Shown in pieces: positions 1 through 9,900 of a stretch of 64,000 nucleotides of DNA. Position 1 is the first letter of the stretch, and the number at the start of each line of letters is the position of its first letter. Origin of the DNA: Fimbriimonadaceae bacterium (lineage in GTDB: Bacteria > Armatimonadota > Fimbriimonadia > Fimbriimonadales > Fimbriimonadaceae); assembly GCA_019454125.1 (NCBI GenBank), contig CP075365.1, forward strand, positions 186,001 to 250,000, given 5' to 3'. The notes under the pieces are model-generated. The model was not told where the DNA came from. It saw only the letters and a list, made by a program, of their open reading frames with translations, and did not search any database. The position numbers and the translations under genes are program-made.

Positions 1-213
1 GCCGCCTTCGTTGACTTGGACCCGGGCGAGGCTGGGGTCCGTCCCGAGGCCCACCCTACGGCCGAGGATGTTTCCCGTGACGTTGATGTGGCCGGTCTGG
101 GGCGTGCCGGGCGTCGAGTCCTGCAGGTTGACGAAGCCAGCGGCGATCGCACCGCCGGCCACTGCGCCGGAGACCGTCGCCGAGAAGAAGCTGACCAAGA
201 GATGAGTTTTCAT
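1..213 (-). CDS. Secreted tail-fibre-like protein, N-terminal part only
   Basis: The reading frame starts at the ATG at 213 and runs off the left edge of the window, so only the first 71 codons are visible. Residues 1-25 look like a signal peptide (basic start, hydrophobic Ala/Gly/Val core). The following segment contains TPGTPQTGH and VGLGTDPSLARVQV, which resemble the start of secreted proteins with tail-fibre or beta-helix repeats that are common in Planctomycetes and Armatimonadota; that resemblance is from memory. A weak GAGAG ribosome site lies about 12 nt upstream. It is divergent from the efflux region. Function unknown. Confidence 0.6.
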   Translation of the reverse strand, partial: MKTHLLVSFFSATVSGAVAGGAIAAGFVNLQDSTPGTPQTGHINVTGNILGRRVGLGTDPSLARVQVNEGG

Positions 214-321
214 GGTTGCACCAAAGCTCTCTAAACCGAGCTTGGCAAACCTTACCATTAAGTTTTAGACGCCACTGAACGTTGAATTCTGCGAGGGCGG
301 GGGCGGCCAAGCTCCATCGGG

Positions 322-327
322 CATAAT
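322..327 (+). promoter_or_regulatory. -10 element of the efflux region, leaderless type
   Basis: The hexamer CATAAT lies 10 nt before the GTG at 338 and overlaps the ATG at 326. If it is the -10 box, transcription would begin near 334-338, so the ATG at 326 would be upstream of the RNA and the GTG would be the true start. No clear -35 is visible. Confidence 0.4.
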
Positions 328-337
328 GCCAGGGTTC

Positions 338-760
338 GTGGCCGCGGGCAAACAACGGTTAGGGTTTTGGTTAGGCGCGCTCGTCTTGCTCGTCGTCGCC
401 CAGGCCCACTTGTGCGCCTCCGCCTTCTATTTGCCGGACGGCGGTCTGTGCCAGGCTTGCGAGCAGTTGGCCTGTGGCGAAGGCGGCGCGGGCCCTCTCC
501 GTCCTGCGGCGGACCACAACGACTGCCACGATTGCTGCGAGCTTAAAACTTGCCACGGTGAGGGGCACTCCGGCCAAAAGGCGCTTAAATCGGAGCCGCT
601 CAGCCTCGATGAAGTCCTTCTGCCGCCGGGCGAACTCTTTGTAGAGACCTCTCCGGTGGCCGCTTCACAAATCGGGGCGGCCCTGGTCGGCCATCCGCCT
701 ACCGGCCCACCAAGCCCGACCGCATCCCGCGCCCCTCCCGCAACGCTTCAGACCGCTTAA
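338..760 (+). CDS. Cys/His-rich secreted small protein ahead of metal efflux operon
   Basis: A 140-residue protein of no family that I recognise. Residues about 5-27 form a hydrophobic signal or membrane segment. Next comes a Cys/His cluster (CQACEQLAC, DHNDCHDCCELKTCHGEGH), then a Pro-rich tail ending in SRAPPATLQTA. The cluster could bind a metal in the periplasm. The gene sits 54 nt before the tolC-type gene of a heavy-metal RND system, so a role in metal sensing or handover is a reasonable inference. The GTG start is chosen because the ATG 12 nt upstream overlaps a probable -10 box. Short Cys/His proteins with Pro-rich ends are often seen next to such efflux genes. Confidence 0.6.
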   Translation: MAAGKQRLGFWLGALVLLVVAQAHLCASAFYLPDGGLCQACEQLACGEGGAGPLRPAADHNDCHDCCELKTCHGEGHSGQKALKSEPLSLDEVLLPPGELFVETSPVAASQIGAALVGHPPTGPPSPTASRAPPATLQTA

Positions 761-814
761 CCGACCTGCAGCCGGCGCAACGCCGGTTGCCCAGACCTAA
801 GCCCTGAAGCTGAC

Positions 815-2011
815 ATGAATTCACAACGCCTCGCGGCCGCATGGCTGCTCCTGGCTCCGGCCCTTGCCGGGGCGCAATCGTTGACGTTGGACGACGCCCT
901 GCGCGCCGCCCGCTCGAACCAGACGGCCCTTCAGGCCGCCGAGCTTGCGATCGAGAGGGCACGGGCCACGGCCCGCTCGCTTGGCGCGTATCCAGCGACC
1001 AGGGTCGGCCTTGGTCTCTCGAGCCCTAGCGACCTTGGCCCGACGGACGAAGACCTCTTCCTCGAACAGCCGATCGACGTCTTCGGTAGGGCTGCCGGGC
1101 AGAAACGTCTGGGCCAGGCCAGGGTCAAAGAGGCGGAAGCGGACTACCGGCATGCCCTTCTGAACCTGCAGGCCGAAGTGGTCGAGCTCTTCGCAAGGGC
1201 CAAGGCGGCGCGGGACTTGGCCACGGCGGCCCGCTCGCTGGAAGCCCTTGCCGAGCAGATCCTCGCCGCGACGGAGCGACGGGTCGAAGGAGGCGACCTC
1301 CCCCAAGTGCAAGCCACAAGGGCACGTATCGAGCATGGCCGGGCGCACCAGGAGGCGCGGGCCAGGACGTCGGAATACGAGGCGGCCCTGCGGCGCTTGG
1401 CGGCAGCGATCGGGGCGGCCCAAGTGGAAGCGGTGGAGGGGACGATCGAGCTTCCCTCGACGCGCGACGCGGACCTGGCTCAGCGGCCCGACCTCGAGAA
1501 GGTCCAGGCTCGAATCCAAGTTGCAGGGGCCGAGCGGCGCGCCGCCCAGCTTTCTCGACTGCCGGAGGTGAGTGCCCTTGCGTTCCGCTCTCCTTGGAGC
1601 GACGGCCGGGGCGAGGTCGGGGGACGGCTCCAGGCGACCTGGACGCTCTGGGACGACGGTCGCAGCCGCGCCCAGGAAGATTCGGCCAAAGCGGAGAGGG
1701 CAGCGCTGAAGTCCGAGTACGACGTGAACCTCCGGCGGGCGGAGGCGGAACACGCCGCAGTCGAGCTCGAAGCCACGACGGCGCGGGGGCAAGTGGAAGC
1801 CCTGGCCGGGCTGATCGACCAGAACCGGGCGCTGGTCGAGACGATCCAGCGCGGGCTCGACAACGGGATCGGGACGTTGACCGACGTTCTGGAGGCGACC
1901 CGTTCTCTGAGGGAACTCGAGCAAGCGGCGATCGAGGCCCGACTGCGGCTGGAGCTTGCGGAGGCGGCCCGGTTACGGACGACGGGTGTCGTGCTGGAGG
2001 CCCTGCGGTGA
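815..2011 (+). CDS. TolC-family outer-membrane efflux protein (CzcC/CusC type)
   Basis: Outer-membrane channel of a tripartite metal efflux pump, 398 residues, the usual size for CzcC-like proteins. Residues 1-21 form a signal peptide ending LAGAQS. The rest is Ala/Glu/Arg-rich amphipathic helix, with the two repeated halves expected of the TolC alpha-barrel (first about 25-200, second about 210-395). It is the first of three overlapping genes: its TGA overlaps the GTG of the membrane-fusion gene, so the pump genes are translationally coupled. The metal cannot be told from this subunit. Confidence 0.88.
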   Translation: MNSQRLAAAWLLLAPALAGAQSLTLDDALRAARSNQTALQAAELAIERARATARSLGAYPATRVGLGLSSPSDLGPTDEDLFLEQPIDVFGRAAGQKRLGQARVKEAEADYRHALLNLQAEVVELFARAKAARDLATAARSLEALAEQILAATERRVEGGDLPQVQATRARIEHGRAHQEARARTSEYEAALRRLAAAIGAAQVEAVEGTIELPSTRDADLAQRPDLEKVQARIQVAGAERRAAQLSRLPEVSALAFRSPWSDGRGEVGGRLQATWTLWDDGRSRAQEDSAKAERAALKSEYDVNLRRAEAEHAAVELEATTARGQVEALAGLIDQNRALVETIQRGLDNGIGTLTDVLEATRSLRELEQAAIEARLRLELAEAARLRTTGVVLEALR

Positions 2012-3537
2012 AAGGGGCTTGGGCACTGGGCCTGGTCGTGCTCCCCCTGGCGCTGGGGTGTGGCACGAGCCAGGGCAACGAGCCTCGAGAGGAACACGCC
2101 GCCCACGAAGACGGGACGGTAGCCCTGACCGCCGAACAACTTGAGGGCGCCGGCATCCGAACGGAAGAGGTGCGGGAGCGGGTGTTCGAGGGCAGCTTCA
2201 TTGTCCCGGGCACAGTCTCGCCGACACCGGCGGGCCGGGCAGTGGTGACGCCGCCAGTCGCGGGACGGCTCGTGCGCCTGGACGTCAAGCCAGGCGACCG
2301 GGTTCGGCAGGGCCAGGTGCTGGGCATGGTGGAGTCCACCGAACTGGCCGAGGCATGGTCGAGGACGACAGACGCGGCCCGCGTCCGGGACGAAGCCCAG
2401 GCGAGGCTGCGTGAGGCGGAGGGGAACCTCGCCCTGGCCCGGTCGCGTGTAGAGGCCGCCAATCAGACTTTGGCCCGGCAACGGCAACTGGCAGAGGCGG
2501 GCGCCTTCAGCCAGGCGCCGCTCCAAGCGGCCCAAGGCGAGTGGAACGAAGCGCAGGCGGCCCTTCTCGCAGCCCGGAACGAGCAGGCTTCGCACCGTGA
2601 ATTGCTCCTGCGGCTAGAACGGCTGTTTCGGGACGGGCTTGTTTCGCGGAACGACCTGGACGCCGCGAGACTGGAGCTTGAGCAAGACACCGGGCGGGTG
2701 GCTCTGGCCCAAGCGCGGTTCGACCTGGCGAAGGCGGCCTTTGAACGAGAACGCGGCATCGCCCAGCGAGGGCTGCTCAACGCACGCGAGGTGCAAGCGG
2801 CCGAGAGCGACGTGAGGACGGCGCGACTAGGCATGGAACAAGCCGAACTGGCTGTGCGATTCGCCCGAGGCTTTGTGGCCTCGGCGGAGAAGGGGGTTGG
2901 CAACGCCCGCGCGGCCTACCAGACCTACACAGGTGGAGCCAAGGCAAGCGGCGGCCGGACACCGCTCCTGGCCCCGATCTCCGGCACGGTGGCGGAAGTG
3001 GCCGTGACTCGCGGACAGGCGGTCGACAGGACGCAGGCGCTCTTCGAGATCACGGACCTCTCCGCGGTCTATGCAACGGCGCTCGTCCCGGAACGGAGTG
3101 TCGGGCTGGTGCAGCGGGGGGCAAAAGTGCAGGTGACCGCCCAGGCCCTCTCGGGCAGGGTCTTTGAGGGCACCGTGCAAAGCGTGCCGCCCAGCCTCGA
3201 CGCCAAGACGCGGACGCTGGCGGTGCCTTGCCTTCTGGAGGACACCGGCGGGGTCTTGAAGCCGCACATGTTTGTGCAGGTCAGCCTCTCAAACGGGGCC
3301 CCGCGATCCCTGCCCTCTGTGCCGACGAAAGCGCTTGTAGAGGAGGGCGGCGAGCAGTCTGTCTTTGTGAAGGAGGGCGGGGGCTTTGTGCGGCGCAAGG
3401 TCCGCACAGTCGGCGGGACCGGCGGCTATCGCGCAGTGGAAAGCGGCGTGAAGCCTGGCGAGCTGGTGGTGACGGACGGAGCGTTCATCCTGAAGAGCCA
3501 GCAGAACAGCGACGAGCTGCGGGGACACGAGCACTGA
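2008..3537 (+). CDS. RND efflux periplasmic adaptor lipoprotein (CzcB/CusB type)
   Basis: Periplasmic adaptor that links the inner-membrane RND pump to the TolC-type channel. The start is GTG at 2008, overlapping the upstream stop as GTGA; it yields a 509-residue lipoprotein with lipobox LALGC (Cys18), whereas longer upstream starts would bury the signal peptide. A short His/Glu stretch (EEHAAHEDG) follows the lipid anchor and may bind metal. The two biotinyl-lipoyl halves are near residues 80-115 and 320-345, separated by a long Ala/Arg/Glu coiled-coil hairpin. Beta-barrel and membrane-proximal domains follow. The stop overlaps the RND gene start as TGATG. Confidence 0.88.
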   Translation: MKGAWALGLVVLPLALGCGTSQGNEPREEHAAHEDGTVALTAEQLEGAGIRTEEVRERVFEGSFIVPGTVSPTPAGRAVVTPPVAGRLVRLDVKPGDRVRQGQVLGMVESTELAEAWSRTTDAARVRDEAQARLREAEGNLALARSRVEAANQTLARQRQLAEAGAFSQAPLQAAQGEWNEAQAALLAARNEQASHRELLLRLERLFRDGLVSRNDLDAARLELEQDTGRVALAQARFDLAKAAFERERGIAQRGLLNAREVQAAESDVRTARLGMEQAELAVRFARGFVASAEKGVGNARAAYQTYTGGAKASGGRTPLLAPISGTVAEVAVTRGQAVDRTQALFEITDLSAVYATALVPERSVGLVQRGAKVQVTAQALSGRVFEGTVQSVPPSLDAKTRTLAVPCLLEDTGGVLKPHMFVQVSLSNGAPRSLPSVPTKALVEEGGEQSVFVKEGGGFVRRKVRTVGGTGGYRAVESGVKPGELVVTDGAFILKSQQNSDELRGHEH

Positions 3538-6500
3538 TGCTGGAACGCGTCTTGGCGTTCAGCCTGCGCCAGCGGCTTGTGGTGGTGGTCGGCTCGTTGT
3601 TGCTGGTGGCCCTGGGGATCTGGGCGTGGCCCCGGGTGACGCTGGACGCCGTGCCGGACATCACGACGAACCTCGTGACCGTCAACACCGAGACGGGCGG
3701 ACTTGGGCCGGAAGAGGTCGAGAAGCTCGTGACGTTGCCGATCGAGACGGCGATGGGGGGCGTGCCGGGCGTTGTCCAGGTGCGGAGCTTGAGCCAGTTC
3801 GGGCTTTCGCAGGTGAACGTCACGTTTCGCGACGACGTGGACCTCTACTTTGCCCGGCAGCTGGTGGGAGAGAGGCTTGCGAGCGTGCGAGACAAGGTGC
3901 CGGAAGGAGTCAGCCAGCCGGAGATGGGGCCGGTTTCGACCGGGCTCGGCGACATCTACATGTACGCGCTGGAGAGCGAGCAGCGGTCGCCCATGGACCT
4001 GCGGGAGTTGCAGGACTGGGTGGTGGCGCCGCAACTGCGCACAGTGCCTGGCGTGGCCGAAGTGAACGTGGCCGACGGCACCGTGAAGCAGTACCAAGTC
4101 GTGGTCTCGCCGACCGGGATGCTGGCCTACGGCGTCTCGGTGGCGGAGGTCGTCGCCGCCCTGCGGGAGAACAACGAGAACGCGGGGGGCGGGGTCATCG
4201 AAAGGAACGGTGAGCGGATCCTCGTGCGCTCTGTCGGCCTGGCCCGATCGATTGCGGACCTAGAGCAGATTGTCGTGAGAGCCGAAGACGGGGTTCCGGT
4301 GCTGATACGCGACGTGGCGACGGTGCGGCTTGGGCGGCCCGTGCTCACGGGGGTCTCGACCAAGGACGGCAAGGAGAGCCTGGTCGTGACCGTGATGATG
4401 CTAAAGGGGGCCAACGGGCGGACGGTGGCCACGGCCGTGGACGAGCGCCTCGAACAGGTCCGGCGGCAGCTGCCCGCAGACGTGAGCCTCACCACGACCT
4501 ACAACCGGGCCGAGTTCGTCGACCAGGTGCTTCATACGGTGCAGGAGAGCCTCACCCTGGGGGCGACGCTCGTGATCCTGGTCTTGGTCTTGCTGCTCGG
4601 CAACTTTCGCGGGGCGGTGATCGCGGCCGTGGCCATCCCGCTGGCAATGCTGTTCGCGATCCTGGGGATGGAGCGGTTCGGGATTAGCGGCAACTTGATG
4701 AGCCTGGGCGCGATCGACTTCGGGATCATCGTGGACGGGGCGGTGATCATGGTGGAGAACTGCGTGCGCCGGCTGGGGCAAGCGCGTGAACGTCTGGGCC
4801 GGGCCCTGACCCACAGCGAGCACCTTGAGATCGTCCAAAGGGCGACTTCGGAAGTGCGCAAGGTGACGCAGTTCGGCGAGATGATCATCATCGCCACCTT
4901 TGTCCCGATCCTGGCGCTGGAGGGCACAGAGGGGAAGATGTTCCGTCCCATGGCCCTAGTTTTCATCCTCGCCTTGGTCGGGGCCTTGGTGTTGTCGCTC
5001 ACCCTCGTCCCGACTCTATGCTCACTCTTCCTGAGCCGTGACACCCAGGAGCGGCACAGCCCCGTCTTGCGGTTTGCTTCGCGGCTCTATCAGCCCACGC
5101 TGGGTTTCGCTTTGAAGCGGCAGGGACTTGTCATCGGGGTGGCCCTGGCCTTGCTTGCCTTGGCTGCGGGGTTCTTCACTCGCTTGGGCTCGGAGTTCAT
5201 CCCCCAGCTGGACGAGGGAGCCTTGGTCATCCAGCCGGTCCGGTTGCGGTCCGTCGGTCTGGAGCAAACGCTGGACCTCGTGACGAAATACGAGCGCAAG
5301 GTGCGGGAAGTCCCCGAAGTCGAGACTGTGTTTTCCAGGACGGGGACTCCAGAGATCGCCACCGACCCCATGCCGATCAGCATCACAGACAGCTTTGTCA
5401 TGCTCAAGCCGCGCAAAGAGTGGCGCCCGGGAATGACGAAGGAGCGGCTCCTGGCCGAGCTGCAAGAGAAGGCCGAGCAAGTGCCGGGGCAAGGCTACAG
5501 CTTCACCCAACCGATCGAGCTTCGCTTCTCTGAGATCGTGTCCGGGGTCAAGGCCGACGTTGGGATCAAGGTGTTCGGGGATGACCTCGCCGAACTCAAA
5601 CGACAGGCAGACCGGATCGCGCAACTCATGCGCGAGACTCCTGGTGCGGCGGACGTTGAAGTCGAGCAAGTGGACGCGGTGCCCGTGTTCCAAATCGACT
5701 TGGATCGGGAAGCGATGGCGCGACTGGGAGTGAACGTCGGGGACGTCCAGCACCTCATCTCGGTTGCAATGGGGGGCGAGCCGGTGGGACAGGTCTTGGA
5801 AGGTGAACGAAGGTTCGCACTGACCGTCACTCTGCCGGACGAAGTGAGGGACGACATGGACGCGATCCGGGATTTGAGGATCGCGACGCCAACGGGGGCG
5901 ACGGTGCCCCTCGCGAGCCTGGCGACGATCGGCGAGGTCGAGGCGCCGGCCCAGATCTCGAGGGAGAATGCCAAGCGGCGGGTCGTGGTCCAGTTGAACG
6001 TACGCGGCCGCGACCTAGGATCCTTTGTGGCCGAGGCGCAGCGGAAACTGGCGAAGGAGTTGACGCTTGGCGAGGGCTACTACGTGATCTGGGGCGGGCA
6101 GTTCGAGAACCTTCAACGGGCGTCGCAGCGGCTGGCCGTGGTCGTGCCGCTCGCTTTGGGCCTGATCTTCGTGCTGCTCTTCAGTACGTTCGGCTCCCTT
6201 CGCCAAGCATTGCTGGTCTTCTCGAGCGTCCCCTTGGCCGTCACGGGGGGCGTGGCCGCCCTCGCCTTGAGAGGGATGCCGTTCAGCATCACCGCGGGGG
6301 TCGGATTCGTCGCGCTCTCGGGCGTGGCCGTGTTGAACGGGGTGGTGATGGTCTCCGCGATCAACGCCCTGCGGGGCGAAGGACTGTCGCTTGCCGAAGC
6401 GGTGCGGCGGGGGGCAGAGGAGCGGCTGCGGCCCGTCCTGATGACGGCCCTCGTGGCGGCCCTGGGGTTTGTGCCGATGGCGTTGAGCACAGGCATCGGG

Positions 6501-6641
6501 GCAGAGGTCCAACGTCCGCTGGCGACCGTTGTCATCGGCGGCATCCTCTCCGCCACCTTCCTGACCTTGATCGTCCTGCCCGTGCTCTATATGCGGTTCG
6601 AGGAAGGCTGGCCCTCAGGTGCAGGAAGGAGCGTCCCGTAG
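3537..6641 (+). CDS. Heavy-metal efflux RND transporter (CzcA/CusA family)
   Basis: Inner-membrane proton-driven pump, 1034 residues, the typical length for the HME-RND family. Start at ATG 3537 is set by the overlap with the adaptor stop and by the N-terminus LERVLAFSLRQR, which matches family starts; longer frames run through the adaptor gene. TM1 is at about 10-30. The TM4 proton-relay motif DFGIIVDGAVIMVEN is present at about 394-409 with both Asp residues. The second half begins near residue 530 after two large periplasmic loops. The operon order channel-adaptor-pump is standard. Divalent Zn/Co/Ni/Cd or monovalent Cu/Ag export cannot be separated from the sequence by eye. Confidence 0.93.
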   Translation: MLERVLAFSLRQRLVVVVGSLLLVALGIWAWPRVTLDAVPDITTNLVTVNTETGGLGPEEVEKLVTLPIETAMGGVPGVVQVRSLSQFGLSQVNVTFRDDVDLYFARQLVGERLASVRDKVPEGVSQPEMGPVSTGLGDIYMYALESEQRSPMDLRELQDWVVAPQLRTVPGVAEVNVADGTVKQYQVVVSPTGMLAYGVSVAEVVAALRENNENAGGGVIERNGERILVRSVGLARSIADLEQIVVRAEDGVPVLIRDVATVRLGRPVLTGVSTKDGKESLVVTVMMLKGANGRTVATAVDERLEQVRRQLPADVSLTTTYNRAEFVDQVLHTVQESLTLGATLVILVLVLLLGNFRGAVIAAVAIPLAMLFAILGMERFGISGNLMSLGAIDFGIIVDGAVIMVENCVRRLGQARERLGRALTHSEHLEIVQRATSEVRKVTQFGEMIIIATFVPILALEGTEGKMFRPMALVFILALVGALVLSLTLVPTLCSLFLSRDTQERHSPVLRFASRLYQPTLGFALKRQGLVIGVALALLALAAGFFTRLGSEFIPQLDEGALVIQPVRLRSVGLEQTLDLVTKYERKVREVPEVETVFSRTGTPEIATDPMPISITDSFVMLKPRKEWRPGMTKERLLAELQEKAEQVPGQGYSFTQPIELRFSEIVSGVKADVGIKVFGDDLAELKRQADRIAQLMRETPGAADVEVEQVDAVPVFQIDLDREAMARLGVNVGDVQHLISVAMGGEPVGQVLEGERRFALTVTLPDEVRDDMDAIRDLRIATPTGATVPLASLATIGEVEAPAQISRENAKRRVVVQLNVRGRDLGSFVAEAQRKLAKELTLGEGYYVIWGGQFENLQRASQRLAVVVPLALGLIFVLLFSTFGSLRQALLVFSSVPLAVTGGVAALALRGMPFSITAGVGFVALSGVAVLNGVVMVSAINALRGEGLSLAEAVRRGAEERLRPVLMTALVAALGFVPMALSTGIGAEVQRPLATVVIGGILSATFLTLIVLPVLYMRFEEGWPSGAGRSVP

Positions 6642-6937
6642 CAACCCATAAGAAGTCGGTCTTTACAGGCCCCGCGGACTCGTTACTGCTCAGAAACATA
6701 CCCGGCTATCGGCATCGGAATTGAAATAAACGTCCACAGTTCTTAGGACATTTTGTTCATGCAGAAACGACTGAATCAAGACGCCTAAGAAGTACAATCC
6801 TTTATATCAGCATGCTTATCCGCCGCCTTGCTCAGTTCGAGCACTCTTTGAGGTGGGCTGGCGGCAAGGGGCCCGCTGATCGGAGCGCGACTTGACTGGC
6901 GAAACCTTGGCCCGACCGGTCGCGACCAGGAGATAAA

Positions 6938-9900
6938 ATGACCTATACGCGCGTGGCCCAGATGGCCACACTGTTAACGGCTTTCGCGGCGATCGCAGTC
7001 GCCCAGTCCCCTCTTTCTCCTTTGCCCGGCGACCTGCTGAACGAGTATGCGGCGGGCGACCAAGCGAACCCCCACATCTCCACCGGCACCGGGATCCGGT
7101 TGCTGGTCTGGTCTGACACGCGCAGCAACCCGTACGGGAGCTACGAATACGAGTCCTCCCGCGATATTTACGGGGTCCGGGTCGACGCCGATGGGCATAT
7201 CCTCGATTCGTCCCCCATCCCGATCTGCACCGCGCCAGGCACGCAAGACCGCCCGCAAGCCGTCTGGAACGGGGAGAACTGGCTGGTGGCGTTCGACTCA
7301 GTCGTTCTCGGCGGGACGGGATATTACTACGACACCGGCCTCGCGGCCGTGCGCGTCGCGCCCTCCGGCAACGTCTTGGACAAGGATCCCATCAAGCTGA
7401 CGGGCATGAGACGAGGGGGCGGCGGTTGGTCTATGACCTCCAACGGCTTGAACTGGCTCGTCGTCAACAACGGATCGGGCACCTCGAACGGCATCGTCGC
7501 GATGCGGATCGGGCCGGACGGCAAGATCCTCGACCCCCAGAACCGGATCGTCGTTCCGGAGTCGTACTATATCTACTTCAATCCCCAGGTGGCGTTTGCC
7601 GACGGGGTGAACATGGTGATGTGGTCGGACGTCAACCTTGGGGCGGGCTACGTGCTGCTCGATGCCGACTTAAAGCCGCTCACCCCGACCCCGCGACAGC
7701 TCCAGCCGGAGGGCGTCTTAGCGTTGACGTCAAACGGCGGCCAGTTCTTCGCGACCTGGAACGGCACGCGCCCGAACTTCTCGACCGGCTACTTCGGGCG
7801 GCGCGTCCTGCCGGACGGCACCAAGCTAGACGGTGAAGGCATTGACATCTCGGCGGGGAACGACCCGATCGGGAACACGAAGCCCGCCGCGACGTGGGAC
7901 GGCTTCAACTGGCGCGTGACTTGGGGAACCTTGCCGGGAGTGCGGACAGCTCGGGTCTCGCCGAACGGCGTCTTGCTCGATCCGGGCGGCCGCTTGGTCG
8001 CCGAAGCGCAGACTGGCCCCATCGGCGGCACCGGCCAAGGCGACATCCAGATCGCATGGGTGCCCTACGTCGACGGTAACAACGACGTCGCGACCGCCGT
8101 CATCCGGACAGACGGTGCCAAGACCCCGACTGAGAAAGCGAGCTTCGCGACGACTTTGCAACACCGCCCTGACGCCGCAATCGGCGCGAACGGTTCCATG
8201 GTCGTTTACCTGAGCTCCACCGGCCGCGGCACCCGCGTGCTGGCCCAACCACTGGACCCGAACGGACAGGCGACGACGGCCGAACCGGTGTCCCTCGCAA
8301 CGGGTCCGTCGCTCAACGGGCTCGGCTCGCCGAACGTCGCCTGGAACGGCACGTGCTACCTGGTCGCCTGGGGCGCGAGCAACGGGATCGTGGCGCAGCG
8401 CATAGACCAGACCGGCACGAAGCTCGATCCGCAACCCTTCCTGGTCGGCTTGCAGGCGTTCGGCCCGGCTGACGTCGCCGCGCTTGGCGGGATCTTCCTC
8501 GTGACGGGCCGCAAGTACGGCTCGACTCCCCAAATCATCACCGCCCTGGGATGGCGCGTCAACGGCTCGGGGCAGGTGCTCGACCCCAGCGCCATCCAAC
8601 TCGGCGGCGGGTACTTGCGGTCCGCGCCTGCGGTGTGCCGCTTCGGCAGCGAGTGGCTGGTGGGCTACAGCAGCAACTGGACGCACAACAACTCGAACGC
8701 GGACACCGCGGCCGTGTTCGTCCGCTCGAACGGCACGGTCGCCTTTTCGACCAAAGTGGGCAACACGTTCTCGACCGCAGGGGGCAACGGCATTTTTGAG
8801 GTGGCGGTCGCCGCCAGCGAGGACGTCGCGTTCCTCTTCCAATCGGCCGAGCTCACATCCGGGGTCGAGACCGACCTCAAGTGCCACCGCATCTTGCCGT
8901 CCGGCGTGGTGGGGCCACAGATCAACCTGACGCCCTGGACCGAGGATCAGTACCGCCCCCGCGCCGCTTGGGACGGACGCTACTTCACGGTGGTCTTCCA
9001 AGACCAGCGCAACGCAGGGGCCGTCCAGTCGCTTGAGCAGCTCGACGCCCGTAGCGACCTTTTCGGCATGCGGATCCGCGAGAACGGCACCGTGGTCGAC
9101 CCGGTCGGCTTCCTGATCTCGGCCAACCGGGTGGGGGACACCGACCCGAACATCGCGGCCCTGACGGGCCAGAACCTTCTCCTGGCCTCCACTATGGAGT
9201 TGGATTCGGTCCGGTCGTCCTACCGAGTGTCGGTCAAGCAAACCGTCACCGCAGATAACGAACCGCCAGTGGCCTATGCCGAAGCGACCCCGAACGCAGG
9301 CGTGACGCCTCTGACCGTGACCTTCAACTCGGCAGGAAGCTTCGACACCGACGGCACCCTTACCGGATACAGCTGGGACTTCGGCGACGGCAGCGCCTTC
9401 TCCGCCCAAGCCAACCCGGTCCACGTCTACACGCAGGGCGGACCGTTCGCAGCCAAGCTCACCGTGACCGACGACGGGGGCGGCCAGACCACCACGACCG
9501 TGCGCGTTTGGCCTCGCCTGCCGAACCAAAGGCCGGTAGCGATCGGCCGGGCCGTTCCCGAGGCGGGGCCAGTTGGGATGAACGGGACATTCTACAGCGA
9601 CCGCTCGTTCGACCCAGACGGCCTGATCGGCAACGTCGAGTGGCTCTTCCCCGGCAACACGCTCTATTACGGCGCGACTGCGTACGAGCAGTTCAACTCC
9701 CGCGGGATCTGGCCGGTCGACCTGACCACGATCGACAGCGATAACGAGCGCGGCACCACTCGTCTGCACGTGGCCGTCGGAAACGCGGCGGCCCTGGCCC
9801 CGTCCTCCGCGCGCGTCTTGATCGGCCAGTTGCTGGGCGGGAACCTGGGCAGCCTCGAGAAATCGGACCAGGACGACTTCGTCCTGCGCGACTTCATCCG

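Noticed and set aside
6642-6937. AT-rich gap before the PKD protein gene, examined for riboswitch or promoter
   Set aside because: TACAAT at 6793-6798 and TTATAT nearby could be -10 boxes but no -35 fits, and no known riboswitch pattern was seen.
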